A stretch of DNA of 64,000 nucleotides from Planctomyces sp. SH-PL62. GTDB lineage: Bacteria; Planctomycetota; Planctomycetia; Isosphaerales; Isosphaeraceae. The position numbers were made by a program, and so were the translations under genes. How positions within the stretch are numbered: position 1 is the stretch's first letter; every line of letters starts with the position of its first letter. Positions 38,992 through 47,593 of the stretch are shown here, piece after piece. The stretch lies in the NCBI RefSeq assembly GCF_001610895.1, contig NZ_CP011273.1:6262001-6326000 (forward strand). Direction: 5' to 3'. The notes beneath the pieces were generated by a model. It had not been told where the DNA came from. It searched no databases and saw only the letters and a program-made list of their open reading frames with translations.

Positions 38992-39711
38992 TCAGGGGCT
39001 CCCCCGGCCTTCCAGCCGGGCCGCCGGATCGGGCTCGACGCCACTCTCGACGCGGCCCTGGAGCGTCGCCTTCCAGCTGGCCGAGAGCGCGGGAAGCGCG
39101 GCGAGGGCCGCCGCGCCGTCGAGGTCGTCCCTGTCGCGGTGCATGATCCGGTTGGCCTCGGCAACGGTCCATTCCGGATGGGGTCGTTCGACGAGCCGGA
39201 TCGGCGAGCCGGCCGTGACGAGTCCTTCGGTCAGGACGCGGACGTACCAGCCGGTGCGGCCGGACTCCTGGACTCGCCGCGTGAGCGTCTTGATCTTCCA
39301 GCGGCGGGCGAGCTTCCAGCAGGGCTGCCGGGGCTGCGAGACCTGGACGACCGCCTCGCCCACCCGCCAGACGTCGCCGATGCAGACGCCCGACTCCACC
39401 AGGCCGCCGGTGGTGAAGTTCTCGCCGAACCCGCCGAAGGCCAGGTCGGGAAGGCCCAACTCCATCCGCCAGCCGGGGTAATGCGCCGCGGGATAGCAGC
39501 AGACGGCCTTGTCGGGGCCGCCGTGATACACCCTGTCGGCCTGGTCGTCGCCGTCCAGGTTGATGCGACGGAGCATGATCGGGCCGGTCGCCGGCTCTTT
39601 CACGATCCCGCTCTCCCAGGGGCGGTCCATCGGGTCGGCCGCCCCCTCGATCCCCAGCCTTCGCGGCCGTCCCACCTGGATCGCCGCAAGGTCGCCGACC
39701 ACTCCCGCCAT
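38992..39711 (-). CDS. MOSC domain protein (YiiM-like)
   Basis: 239 residues. The MOSC core shows DRVYHGGPDKAVCCYP, FGENFTTGGLVES and a conserved cysteine motif QPRQPCWKLARR; the Cys is the expected pyranopterin/sulfur-carrying residue. The C-terminal helical part (HPEWTVAEANRIMHRDRDD) is the 3-alpha domain of the YiiM group, which reduces N-hydroxylated bases with molybdenum cofactor in E. coli. GGAGGT precedes the ATG at 39711, giving MAGVVGDLAAIQVG; the open frame above has no similarity. It diverges from the DUF1592 gene across 209 bp. Confidence 0.9.
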   Translation of the reverse strand: MAGVVGDLAAIQVGRPRRLGIEGAADPMDRPWESGIVKEPATGPIMLRRINLDGDDQADRVYHGGPDKAVCCYPAAHYPGWRMELGLPDLAFGGFGENFTTGGLVESGVCIGDVWRVGEAVVQVSQPRQPCWKLARRWKIKTLTRRVQESGRTGWYVRVLTEGLVTAGSPIRLVERPHPEWTVAEANRIMHRDRDDLDGAAALAALPALSASWKATLQGRVESGVEPDPAARLEGRGSP

Positions 39712-39920
39712 CGCGCCACCTCCCCCGGATTTCGATGATCGAGGATAATCCGACGCCGCCCGGGACGACAAGGTTCGCCCGCGCGGACGGCCCCACCCCC
39801 GTCAAATGAAGATCGACTCAGGTTTCGAGATTAGCCGGACTTGAAGGCATGGGATGACGCTTCTATTCTGGATTCGAGGGAGTTTGGACGGCAGCGCCGC
39901 GCCTGAATCGGGACGCCCCC

Positions 39921-42254
39921 ATGACCAGATCGACGATCCGACGCGCCGTCCTCGCCCTCGGCTGCCTGCTGGCGGCCGGGACGGGGTTCTCTCGCGAGCC
40001 GGGGCCGGACCCGGACGGGACCGACGCCTTCCAGTCGCGGGTGCTGCCGCTGCTGGAGAAATACTGCATCAACTGCCACATGGAGGGGGACGCCAAGGCC
40101 GACCTGGCGCTCGACCTCTACGACGACCAGGCGGCGGCGCTGAAGGACGGCAAGACCTGGCTCCGGGTGCTCGACGCCCTCGACGGCGGTACGATGCCGC
40201 CGCCGAACAAGCCCCGGCCCACGCTCGCCGAGATCGAGACCGTCACCGGCTGGATCGAGCACGACTACCTGGCCGCCCAGTGCGGCGAGGGCCGCCCCCC
40301 CGCCCCGGTGGTGATCCGTCGCCTGAACCGGCAAGAATATGACAACACGATCCGCGACCTCCTGGGCGTGGATTTGAAGCTGGCCGCGACCCTCTTCCCG
40401 GCCGACGACGTGGGCTTCGGCTTCGACAACGTGGGCTCGGCCCTCAACGTCTCGCCGATCCTGGTGGAGAAGTACCTGGACGCCGCCGAGGCCGCCCTGG
40501 CCGCCGCGATCCGGCCCCCGGACGTCGCCGCGTTCGCCCCCCGAGAGCTGATCGGCCTGCAGACCCACCGCCTCCCCCCCGACAAGCCCGTCGAGTTCGA
40601 GCACACGCTCAGGCCCGGCCGGTATCTGGTCGATTTCAGCCTGGTGCGCGTGGGCGTCGCGGAGTCGGTCGCCCCCCCTCGCCTGATCGTCGGCCTGGGG
40701 AAAGACCGGCGCACCGTCGAGGCCGTCGCCGTGCAGGACGAGACGGTCGTCTACCGCTACTGGCTCACCGTCGTCGACGGCGACGCCTCGGCCTTCGTGG
40801 CGCTCGCCCCCGGCGAGGAGAAGGGGGAGAACGTCGTCGCCCCGAGCCAGGTCGGCGCGGCGGCCGGCGGAGATCAACGCTACGGGTCCGATCGCGGCCT
40901 GCACGTCGACTCGATGGTCGTCCGGGGGCCGCTCGTGGTCGACCCGGCGAGCCTCCCCGAGTCCCACCGGCGGCTCCTCCCCGAGACCCCCGGGCTCGGC
41001 GACGCGGCCCGGCTCGACGCCGCCCGTGCGACGGTCTCGCGGTTCGTCGACCTCGCGTTTCGGCGGCCCGCGTCCGCCGAGGACGTCGATCGCGTCCTGA
41101 CGGTCTTCCGGCTGGCCGACGATCGGGGCGAGAGCTTCGAGCGTGCGGCGCAGGTGGCCCTCACGTCGGTCCTGGCCTCGCCGAGATTCCTGTATCTCGT
41201 CGAGCCCGACGCCGGGACGCCGAGCGTCGACCGGCCGCTCGACGAGTTCGAGCTGGCCAGCCGGCTCTCCTACTTCCTCTGGAGCAGCATGCCCGACGAG
41301 CCGCTGTTCGCCCAAGCCCGCGCCGGGACGCTGCGGGCGAACCTCCGCGAGCAGGTGGGCCGGATGCTCGACGACCCGAAGTCCTCGGCCTTCACGTCCA
41401 ACTTCGCCGGCCAGTGGCTGCAACTCCGCCGTTTGGAAGGCGTCGCCCCGGACCCCGACCGATTCCCGGGCTTCGACGAGGCCCTCCGGGCGTCGATGCG
41501 CGAGGAGACGGAACGGTTCTTCGCCTACGTCCTGCATGAAGATCGGAGCATCCTGGAACTCCTGGACGCCGATTATACGTTCGTGAATCCGTCGCTGGCG
41601 AAGCACTACGGGATCGACGGGGTCGACGGCGAGGGCTTCCGCCGGGTCTCGCTGACGGACGGCCGCCGGGGAGGCGTGCTGACGCAGGCGAGCGTGCTGA
41701 CCCTGACCTCGAACCCGAACCGGACCTCGCCGGTGAAGCGCGGGCAGTTCATCCTCCAGCAGTTGCTGGGGACGCCCCCCCCGCCGCCCCCCCCGGACAT
41801 CCCCAAGCTCGACGACGACGGCCACGCCGGCGACCCCGACGCCTCGCTCCGCGAACGGATGGAGCGGCACCGGGCCGACCCCCAGTGCGCCTCGTGCCAC
41901 CAGCAGATGGACGCCCTGGGGTTCGCGCTGGAGAACTACGACGCCGTCGGCCGCTGGCGCGTCAACGACGGCGAGGCGCCGATCGACGCCTCGGGCGAAC
42001 TGTCCGGGGGCCGGTCGTTCCGCGACGTCCGCGAGCTGAAGAACGTCCTGCGCGGGACGGCGACCCGAAAATTCGCGCAGTGCCTGATCAAAAACATGCT
42101 AACCTATGCCCTGGGCCGAGGCCTGGAGCCGGCCGACTTCTGCACCGTGGAGGACGTCCGATCGCGGCTGGCCGGCGACGGCTGGCGGGTCCGCAACGTC
42201 GTCCTCGGGATCGTCGAGAGCCGCGCCTTCCAGAATCGGGGCGTCGCCCCCTGA
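39921..42254 (+). CDS. DUF1592 domain-containing protein (planctomycete cytochrome c)
   Basis: 777 residues with a signal peptide and an N-terminal cytochrome c-type heme site, CINCH at 49-53. The order of modules is typical: DUF1587 (VVIRRLNRQEYDNTIRDLLG near 132), DUF1595/DUF1592 core (FELASRLSYFLWSSMPDEPLF near 445), DUF1588 (NPNRTSPVKRGQFILQQLLG) and DUF1585 at the C-terminus (FAQCLIKNMLTYALGRGLEP). This protein always travels with a DUF1552 protein in planctomycetes; here that gene follows after 32 bp. The reaction is unknown; a heme-linked exported oxidoreductase is inferred. Confidence 0.92.
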   Translation: MTRSTIRRAVLALGCLLAAGTGFSREPGPDPDGTDAFQSRVLPLLEKYCINCHMEGDAKADLALDLYDDQAAALKDGKTWLRVLDALDGGTMPPPNKPRPTLAEIETVTGWIEHDYLAAQCGEGRPPAPVVIRRLNRQEYDNTIRDLLGVDLKLAATLFPADDVGFGFDNVGSALNVSPILVEKYLDAAEAALAAAIRPPDVAAFAPRELIGLQTHRLPPDKPVEFEHTLRPGRYLVDFSLVRVGVAESVAPPRLIVGLGKDRRTVEAVAVQDETVVYRYWLTVVDGDASAFVALAPGEEKGENVVAPSQVGAAAGGDQRYGSDRGLHVDSMVVRGPLVVDPASLPESHRRLLPETPGLGDAARLDAARATVSRFVDLAFRRPASAEDVDRVLTVFRLADDRGESFERAAQVALTSVLASPRFLYLVEPDAGTPSVDRPLDEFELASRLSYFLWSSMPDEPLFAQARAGTLRANLREQVGRMLDDPKSSAFTSNFAGQWLQLRRLEGVAPDPDRFPGFDEALRASMREETERFFAYVLHEDRSILELLDADYTFVNPSLAKHYGIDGVDGEGFRRVSLTDGRRGGVLTQASVLTLTSNPNRTSPVKRGQFILQQLLGTPPPPPPPDIPKLDDDGHAGDPDASLRERMERHRADPQCASCHQQMDALGFALENYDAVGRWRVNDGEAPIDASGELSGGRSFRDVRELKNVLRGTATRKFAQCLIKNMLTYALGRGLEPADFCTVEDVRSRLAGDGWRVRNVVLGIVESRAFQNRGVAP

Positions 42255-42286
42255 GCCGGCCGCCGTCACGAGGAGGAGAGGAACGG

Positions 42287-43636
42287 ATGACGAACCCCAG
42301 CCGTCGCGACATGCTCCGGGGCCTGGGCGCCGCCCTGGCCCTGCCCTGGATGGAGAGCCTGGCCCCCTTCGCCCGGGCCGCCGGCGCGGCGCGCGGCGCC
42401 GACGCGGGCAAGCCCCCGGTCCGCATGAGCTGCTGGTACGTCCCCAACGGCGTCCACCTGCCGACGTGGTTCCCCGACCACGCGGGCGCGCTCGTCGACC
42501 TGCCGCCGAGCCTCGAACCGCTGGCGTTCGCGCGCGACTCCCTGAGCACCTTCCACGGCCTGATCCACAACACGGCCCTGACCAACGGCGACACCGAGGG
42601 CTGCGGCCACGGCCAGGGCGCCGCCAGCTTCCTCACCGGCGCCCAGGCGGCGAAGTCGCAGGACGCCGTCCGCGTCGACGTCTCCGTCGACCAGCTCTAC
42701 GCCCGGCACGTCGGCGCCGCCGCCCGATTCCCCAGCCTGGAGCTGGGCTGCGAGTCCCCCCGCTCGGGCAACGCGTTCGGCTACAGCGGCGCCTACAAGA
42801 CCCACATCTCCTGGCGCACGCCGACCTCGCCCGCCCCCTACGAGCTGAACCCCAAGGTCGTCTTCGACCGCCTGTTCACCCGGGGGACCAACAGCCTCAC
42901 CCAGGCGACCGTGGCCGACCGCGACTTCTACCGCAAGAGCCTCATCGACTACGTCCGCGACGACGCCGACCGCGTCCGCCGCGCCGTCTCCTCGAACGAC
43001 CGCCGCAAGCTCGACCAGTACCTGACCGGCGTCCGCGAGGTCGAGCGCCGCATCCAGCAGGCCGCCTCCCCCGCCGCCGACCTTCCCGGCGACTTCGCCC
43101 GTCCGGCCGGCGTCCCCGAGGACTTCGACGAGCACCTGCGGCTGATGTGCGACCTGATGGTCCTGGCCTTCCAGACCGACGCCACCCGCGTCTCCAGCTT
43201 CATGCTCACCAAGGAAGCCTCCGACCGGAACTACCCCTGGCTCGGCTTCACGGACGGCCACCACGAGCTTTCCCACCACGGCAACGACGCCGAGAAGAAC
43301 CGGAAGCTCCGCGCCATCGACCGCTACCACGTCTCCATCCTGGCCTACATGGTCGAGAGGATGGCGGCGATCGAGGAGGCCGACGGCTCCACCCTGCTCG
43401 ACAACTCCATGATCCTCTACGGCAGCGGCATCGCCGACGGCGACCGCCACGACCACGTCAACCTCCCGGTGCTCCTCGTCGGCAAGGGGGGCGGCGCCCT
43501 CCGCGCCGGCCGCCACCACCGTTGCCGCGCCGAGACCCCGATGGCCAACGTCCTCCTCACCATGCTCCAGCAGGCGGGCGTCCCCATCGACCACTTCGGC
43601 GACAGCACCGGAACGATCCCCGGCCTGGCGGTCTAG
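42287..43636 (+). CDS. DUF1552 domain-containing protein, Tat-exported
   Basis: 449 residues. MTNPSRRDMLRGLGAALALP is a twin-arginine signal. The body fits DUF1552: PVRMSCWYVPNGVH, the DTEGCGHGQGAASFLTG block, CESPRSGNAFGYSG and the late SMILYGSGIADGDRHDH. It resembles the sulfatase/phosphatase-like alkaline phosphatase superfamily in outline, but the function is undetermined. AGGAGG precedes the ATG at 42287. It is co-transcribed with the DUF1592 gene, its usual partner, and is followed after 54 bp by a HEAT-repeat protein. Confidence 0.92.
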   Translation: MTNPSRRDMLRGLGAALALPWMESLAPFARAAGAARGADAGKPPVRMSCWYVPNGVHLPTWFPDHAGALVDLPPSLEPLAFARDSLSTFHGLIHNTALTNGDTEGCGHGQGAASFLTGAQAAKSQDAVRVDVSVDQLYARHVGAAARFPSLELGCESPRSGNAFGYSGAYKTHISWRTPTSPAPYELNPKVVFDRLFTRGTNSLTQATVADRDFYRKSLIDYVRDDADRVRRAVSSNDRRKLDQYLTGVREVERRIQQAASPAADLPGDFARPAGVPEDFDEHLRLMCDLMVLAFQTDATRVSSFMLTKEASDRNYPWLGFTDGHHELSHHGNDAEKNRKLRAIDRYHVSILAYMVERMAAIEEADGSTLLDNSMILYGSGIADGDRHDHVNLPVLLVGKGGGALRAGRHHRCRAETPMANVLLTMLQQAGVPIDHFGDSTGTIPGLAV

Positions 43637-43690
43637 CCGAGACGATCCGCGACGCCCGACCCTCCCGGAATTCCGCCGAGGCCCAGCGAC

Positions 43691-45844
43691 ATGACGAAGC
43701 GAAATCTCGGGCCGGCGGCGATCGCATTCCTCGGCCTGTCCCTCGCGACGGCGGCGTCCGCCGGCCCGGTCGACGACCTGAAGTCGGAGGACGTCGAGGC
43801 CCGCCGCGCCGCCGCCTCGGCGATCCGGTCGGCCGACCGCGAGGCCCGGATCGCCGCGCTGCCCGCCCTGATCGACCGCCTGAGGGACGAGAAGGACGGC
43901 CAGGTCCGGCTGGCGGTGTTCGACGCCGTGACGAGCCTGGGCCCGGCCGCCGCGCCGGCCGTGGAGGCCCTGGCGCACACGCTCCGCACCAATTACGGCG
44001 GCCAGGGTCGCGAGGAATCGCACCAGGATTATCGCGCCGCGCTGGCGCTGGCGGCGATCGGCGAGCCCTCGGTCGAGACCCTCCGATCGCTGCTGAAGGA
44101 GCGCAAGGAGAGCGTCCGCGCCGAGGTCGTCATGGCCCTCGGCCGCGTCGGCCCGCCCGCCGCGACGGCCGTCTCCGACCTGATCCCGCTGCTCGCCGAC
44201 CCGAGCGACCGCATCCGATCCGAGGCGATCCCCGCCCTGGGCTCGATCGGCCCGGCCGCCGTCGATCCGCTGATCTCCGCGTGCTCGGATGAGAATCCGA
44301 AGATCCAGGCCGGGGCCGTGGAAGCCCTGGGCTTCGTCGTGACGCCCGCCCCCCGCGCCGTGCGCGTCGCGCTCGACCGCGCCCGCGACGACGCGCCCGA
44401 GGTCCGCGCCGCCGCGATCCGGTCGCTGACCCGGATGGGAGAGACCGTCGCCGAGGTAGACGCCTCGGCGGCGTTCCTGGACGGTCTCCGTCACGACGAC
44501 GAGACGGTCCGGCTCGCCGCCGTCGACGCTTTCACGGAGCGGCCCGCGCTGCTGGCGAAGGCGGCCGACGAATTGGAAGCGCTGCTGACCGCCCCCGGCG
44601 ACGGCCCCGCGCGGCACGCCGCATCGCTGCTCGGCCGCCTGGGGATCGACGCCGCCCCGAGGCTCCTCCGCGCCCTGGCCGACGACCGCGGCCGGATCGA
44701 GCCGATCGCCGACACCCTCGCCCACATCGGCCGTCCCGCCGCCACGCTGCTGGAGGAAGCCGCCGCCTCTCCCTCGCCGCGCGTCCGACGGGGGGCGGTG
44801 CTGGCCCTGGGGAGCCTCCGCCCGCTCGCCCCCGGGGCCGTGGAGGCGCTGGCGAAGGGCCTGCGCGACGCCGACGCGGGCGTCTCCGCCGCGAGCCTCG
44901 CGGCGCTGGGCGGGCTCGGCCCTCGGGCCGCCCCGGCGCTCCCCGAGGTCCGCTCGCTGCTGCGGGGCGAGTCGGCCGAGTTGCGGGCGCAGGCCGTCGA
45001 GGTGCTCGCGCAGGCCGCTCCCCGAGACGCGAAGCTCGTCGACGACTTCCTGGCAGCGCTCGACGACCCCGACGCCCGAGTCCGCCGCCCGGCCCTGGAA
45101 CGCCTCCGCGGCCTGGGGACGCTCGGCCGTCGGGCGATCCCGGCCGCGATCGCGAAGCTTTCCGACCCCGACGCCGACGTCCGCGCCGCCGCCGCCGACC
45201 TCCTCGCCGGCCACGGCCCATCGGCCGTCGAGGCCGTCCCTGCACTGACGGCCCTCCTCTCCGATCCCTCGCCGCGCTTCCAGATCATCGCGGCGGAGAC
45301 GCTGGACAAGCTCGGGAGGGCCTCGCAGCCCGCCTTCGAAGGCGTCGTAGCGCTTTTGGATTCGCCCGACCCGAAGGTCCGCGAGGCCGCCGCCCTGACG
45401 CTCGGCGGGCTCGGCCTGGACGCCGAATCCGTCCGCCCCCGCCTGGCCCGGGCGCTTCGCGACGAGTCGCCGGCCGTCCGCAAGGCGGCGCTCCGGTCGG
45501 TCCAGCGGTTCGGCCCGAACGCCTCATACTTCGCCCCCGACGTCCTGCTCATGGCCGTCGACAAGGACGACCGCGCCGCCGTCGATCGCTTCGTCAAACG
45601 CCTCGAACGCCGAGGCCCCGACCCTCGCACGATCCCCGACCTGACCGCTCGTCTGAGCCACGACGCCCCTGCCGTCCGCCTGCTGGCCGTCAAGCTCCTC
45701 GCCCTCGCCGGCCCCGCCGCCGCCCCCGCCCTGCCGACCCTCGAACGCCTCCTCGAAGACCCCGACGCCGACGTCCGCGCCCAGGCCAAGGCCGCCTGCG
45801 ACCAGTTGAGGCCCGCCCCCGCCGCCCCGCCGGGCGACGCGTGA
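43691..45844 (+). CDS. HEAT-repeat protein, exported
   Basis: 717 residues with a signal peptide (IAFLGLSLATAASA). The whole mature protein is made of about 15 HEAT-like repeats of 30-40 residues with recurring Asp-x-Asp-x-Val-Arg-x-Ala-Ala turns, e.g. DPNPDVR-type turns such as SDPSDRIRSEAIPALGSIG and DSPDPKVREAAALTLGGLG. It is a probable scaffold or protein-protein interaction platform at the cell envelope; no catalytic motif is seen. It follows the DUF1592/DUF1552 pair by 54 bp and may be in the same transcript. It also resembles the HEAT section of the CxxCH heme proteins, without the heme domain. Confidence 0.85.
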   Translation: MTKRNLGPAAIAFLGLSLATAASAGPVDDLKSEDVEARRAAASAIRSADREARIAALPALIDRLRDEKDGQVRLAVFDAVTSLGPAAAPAVEALAHTLRTNYGGQGREESHQDYRAALALAAIGEPSVETLRSLLKERKESVRAEVVMALGRVGPPAATAVSDLIPLLADPSDRIRSEAIPALGSIGPAAVDPLISACSDENPKIQAGAVEALGFVVTPAPRAVRVALDRARDDAPEVRAAAIRSLTRMGETVAEVDASAAFLDGLRHDDETVRLAAVDAFTERPALLAKAADELEALLTAPGDGPARHAASLLGRLGIDAAPRLLRALADDRGRIEPIADTLAHIGRPAATLLEEAAASPSPRVRRGAVLALGSLRPLAPGAVEALAKGLRDADAGVSAASLAALGGLGPRAAPALPEVRSLLRGESAELRAQAVEVLAQAAPRDAKLVDDFLAALDDPDARVRRPALERLRGLGTLGRRAIPAAIAKLSDPDADVRAAAADLLAGHGPSAVEAVPALTALLSDPSPRFQIIAAETLDKLGRASQPAFEGVVALLDSPDPKVREAAALTLGGLGLDAESVRPRLARALRDESPAVRKAALRSVQRFGPNASYFAPDVLLMAVDKDDRAAVDRFVKRLERRGPDPRTIPDLTARLSHDAPAVRLLAVKLLALAGPAAAPALPTLERLLEDPDADVRAQAKAACDQLRPAPAAPPGDA

Positions 45845-45885
45845 TCGCGAGAACGGCCCGGCGACGAACCCTCGACGGCCGACCT

Positions 45886-45918
45886 CCTCTTTAGTATCGT
45901 AAAATGGTACCAAAGAGG
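45886..45918. promoter_or_regulatory. Inverted repeat upstream of hicA, candidate HicB operator
   Basis: CCTCTTTAGTATC at 45886-45898 pairs with GGTACCAAAGAGG at 45906-45918 (11 of 13 positions), around the 7-base spacer GTAAAAT. It ends 7 bases before the hicA ATG, and its spacer is the most A/T-rich part of the gap, so the -10 region probably overlaps. Autoregulation by the HicB ribbon-helix-helix domain at such a site is normal for the family. Confidence 0.7.
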
Positions 45919-45925
45919 ACGTGAG

Positions 45926-46180
45926 ATGAGCACGCGACACGCGCGGACCTTGCTGGCGATCTTCGACGATCCGGCGCGTGCGGACGTCGCCTGGCGAGAC
46001 GTGGAGTCGCTGCTCGCCTCGCTCGGCGCCGAGTTGACGGAGGGGCGGGGTTCGCGAGTCCGCGTCGCCCTGAACGGCGTCCGCGCCGTCTTTCATGAGC
46101 CCCATCCGGAGGAGGGGATCGGCAAGGGGATGTTGCGGTCGTTGCGCGATTTCTTGACGGCCGCCGGGGTCGCGCCGTGA
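45926..46180 (+). CDS. hicA: HicA family toxin
   Basis: 84 residues, typical for HicA, an mRNA interferase with a double-stranded-RNA-binding-like fold. WRDVESLLASLGAELTEG leads to GRGSRVRVALNGVRAVFHEPHPE and then the LRSLRDFLTAAGV helix. In the textbook members a His follows the GS; here it is Arg (GSR), with the His further along in FHEPHP. That is a known sub-group, so activity is not excluded. It lies 22 bp before hicB and behind the inverted repeat. Confidence 0.88.
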   Translation: MSTRHARTLLAIFDDPARADVAWRDVESLLASLGAELTEGRGSRVRVALNGVRAVFHEPHPEEGIGKGMLRSLRDFLTAAGVAP

Positions 46181-46202
46181 GTCGTTCGAAGTAGGAGGCG
46201 TC

Positions 46203-46592
46203 ATGAGGTACAAGGGGTATACGGGGGTCGTCGAGCTGGACGAGGGTCAGGGCGTCCTCTTCGGTCGTGTCGCCGGCCTTCGAGACGTGATCACGTTTCA
46301 AGGTGCCTCCGTGGCGGAAGCCGTTCGGGCGTTCCACGAATCGGTCGACGATTACCTGGATTTTTGCGCCTCGCGCGGCGAGCCTCCGCAGAAGGCCTAT
46401 TCGGGGCGTCTCGTCGTCCGCATCGACCCCCGGCTGCACGGCGAACTCGCCGTCCGCGCGGAGGCGAGTCGGATGAGCCTGAACGCCCTGATCGAGAAGT
46501 CCCTGGAGACGGCGGTGCGACCGCCCGCCGCCGAATCCCCACCTCCCCCCGCCGTGAAATCGCGTCCCAGGACGAAACGGGCGACCCGATGA
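46203..46592 (+). CDS. hicB: HicB family antitoxin
   Basis: 129 residues. The N-terminal part is a partial RNase H-like HicB fold (YKGYTGVVELDEGQGVLFGRVAGLRDVITFQG, then AVRAFHESVDDYLDFC). The C-terminal domain is a ribbon-helix-helix (GRLVVRIDPRLHGELAVRAEASRMSLNALIEKSLE), as expected for the DNA-binding antitoxin that represses its own operon. A basic tail (KSRPRTKRATR) extends beyond the family core. It is co-transcribed with hicA, with GGAGG in front of its ATG. The module sits between unrelated metabolic genes and is a plausible mobile cassette. Confidence 0.9.
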   Translation: MRYKGYTGVVELDEGQGVLFGRVAGLRDVITFQGASVAEAVRAFHESVDDYLDFCASRGEPPQKAYSGRLVVRIDPRLHGELAVRAEASRMSLNALIEKSLETAVRPPAAESPPPPAVKSRPRTKRATR

Positions 46593-46673
46593 GCCCTCCC
46601 CGACGTGGCGCCGAATGGCCGGCGAGCCGCTCGCCCGGGACGACGTCGCCCTCGATCCAAGGTGGTGAACGAC

Positions 46674-47582
46674 ATGGCGGATGATCAGGTCGAGTCGCCG
46701 CGAGATTCCGAGACCGAGGCGCCGACGGAGGTTTCCTCCGGGCCCCGGCGCTCCCGGGCGCGGCGGTGGTCGGTGCGGACGATGAAGATCGTCGCGGCGA
46801 CGGTCGGGTTCTGGCTGATCGCGGCGTATCTGATCGTCCCGTTCTTCTGGACGCACTACGAGCACGCCCCGGCGATGGCGACGGCGCCGAAGACGACGGT
46901 CACGGGCCAGGGCATCCCCGGCGACCCGCTGAACGTCGGGCTGATCGGGACCCGGGAGGAGTTGGTTCTCGCGATGGTCGACGCGGGCTGGGACCCGGCC
47001 GATCCGGTGACGCTGCGTTCCAGCCTGGAGATCGCCGGCAGCGTCCTGCGCGGCAAGCCGTATCCCGACGCGCCGGTGAGCCCGCTGTTCGTGTTCGGCC
47101 GCAAGCAGGACCTCGCGTACGAAAAGCCCGCCGGGGCCAGCGCCAAGCGTCGGCACCACGTCCGGTTCTGGGAGTCGAGCGACCTGGGCCGGGCGGGCGA
47201 GCCGCTCTGGATCGGGGCCGTGACGTTCGACCAGAGCGTCGGCCTGAGCCACCGGACGGGCCAGATCACCCACCACATCAGCCCCGACGTCGACGACGAG
47301 CGCGACGCCCTCATCGCCGGCCTCCGCGAGCGCGGGAAGCTCCGCGAGATCTTCCAGGTCACCGGCGTCGGCGCGACCCTCCTCGGCCGCAACGGCGGCG
47401 GCGACCCGTATTACACCGACGGCGAGCTGACCATCGGCGTCCTCGTCGCCGGCGACCGCAAGGACGAGTCTCCGGCGACCCTGGACAATCCGCCGGTCAT
47501 CCAGTTCAAGGAGCAGCTCTGGTCCGTCGTCAAGCCGATGCTCGACTCGCTCCCCAGTTCGCAGGCCGACGAGCAACCCTGA
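46674..47582 (+). CDS. LssY-like C-terminal domain protein, membrane anchored
   Basis: 302 residues with one membrane segment (about 35-56, TMKIVAATVGFWLIAAYLIVPFF) and a soluble domain similar to the LssY C-terminal family. The features are NVGLIGTREELVLAMVDAGWDPADP, PLFVFGRKQDLAYEKPAG and HHVRFWESSD ... PLWIGAVTFD. The function of this domain is unknown; LssY was named from a Legionella secretion-associated locus. AAGGTGG precedes the ATG at 46674. Only 11 bp separate it from the phosphotriesterase-like gene. Confidence 0.85.
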   Translation: MADDQVESPRDSETEAPTEVSSGPRRSRARRWSVRTMKIVAATVGFWLIAAYLIVPFFWTHYEHAPAMATAPKTTVTGQGIPGDPLNVGLIGTREELVLAMVDAGWDPADPVTLRSSLEIAGSVLRGKPYPDAPVSPLFVFGRKQDLAYEKPAGASAKRRHHVRFWESSDLGRAGEPLWIGAVTFDQSVGLSHRTGQITHHISPDVDDERDALIAGLRERGKLREIFQVTGVGATLLGRNGGGDPYYTDGELTIGVLVAGDRKDESPATLDNPPVIQFKEQLWSVVKPMLDSLPSSQADEQP

Positions 47583-47593
47583 GGGACCGCATC

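Noticed and set aside
42266-45214. 982-residue minus-strand frame
   Set aside because: Antisense to the DUF1552 and HEAT-repeat genes; no motifs.
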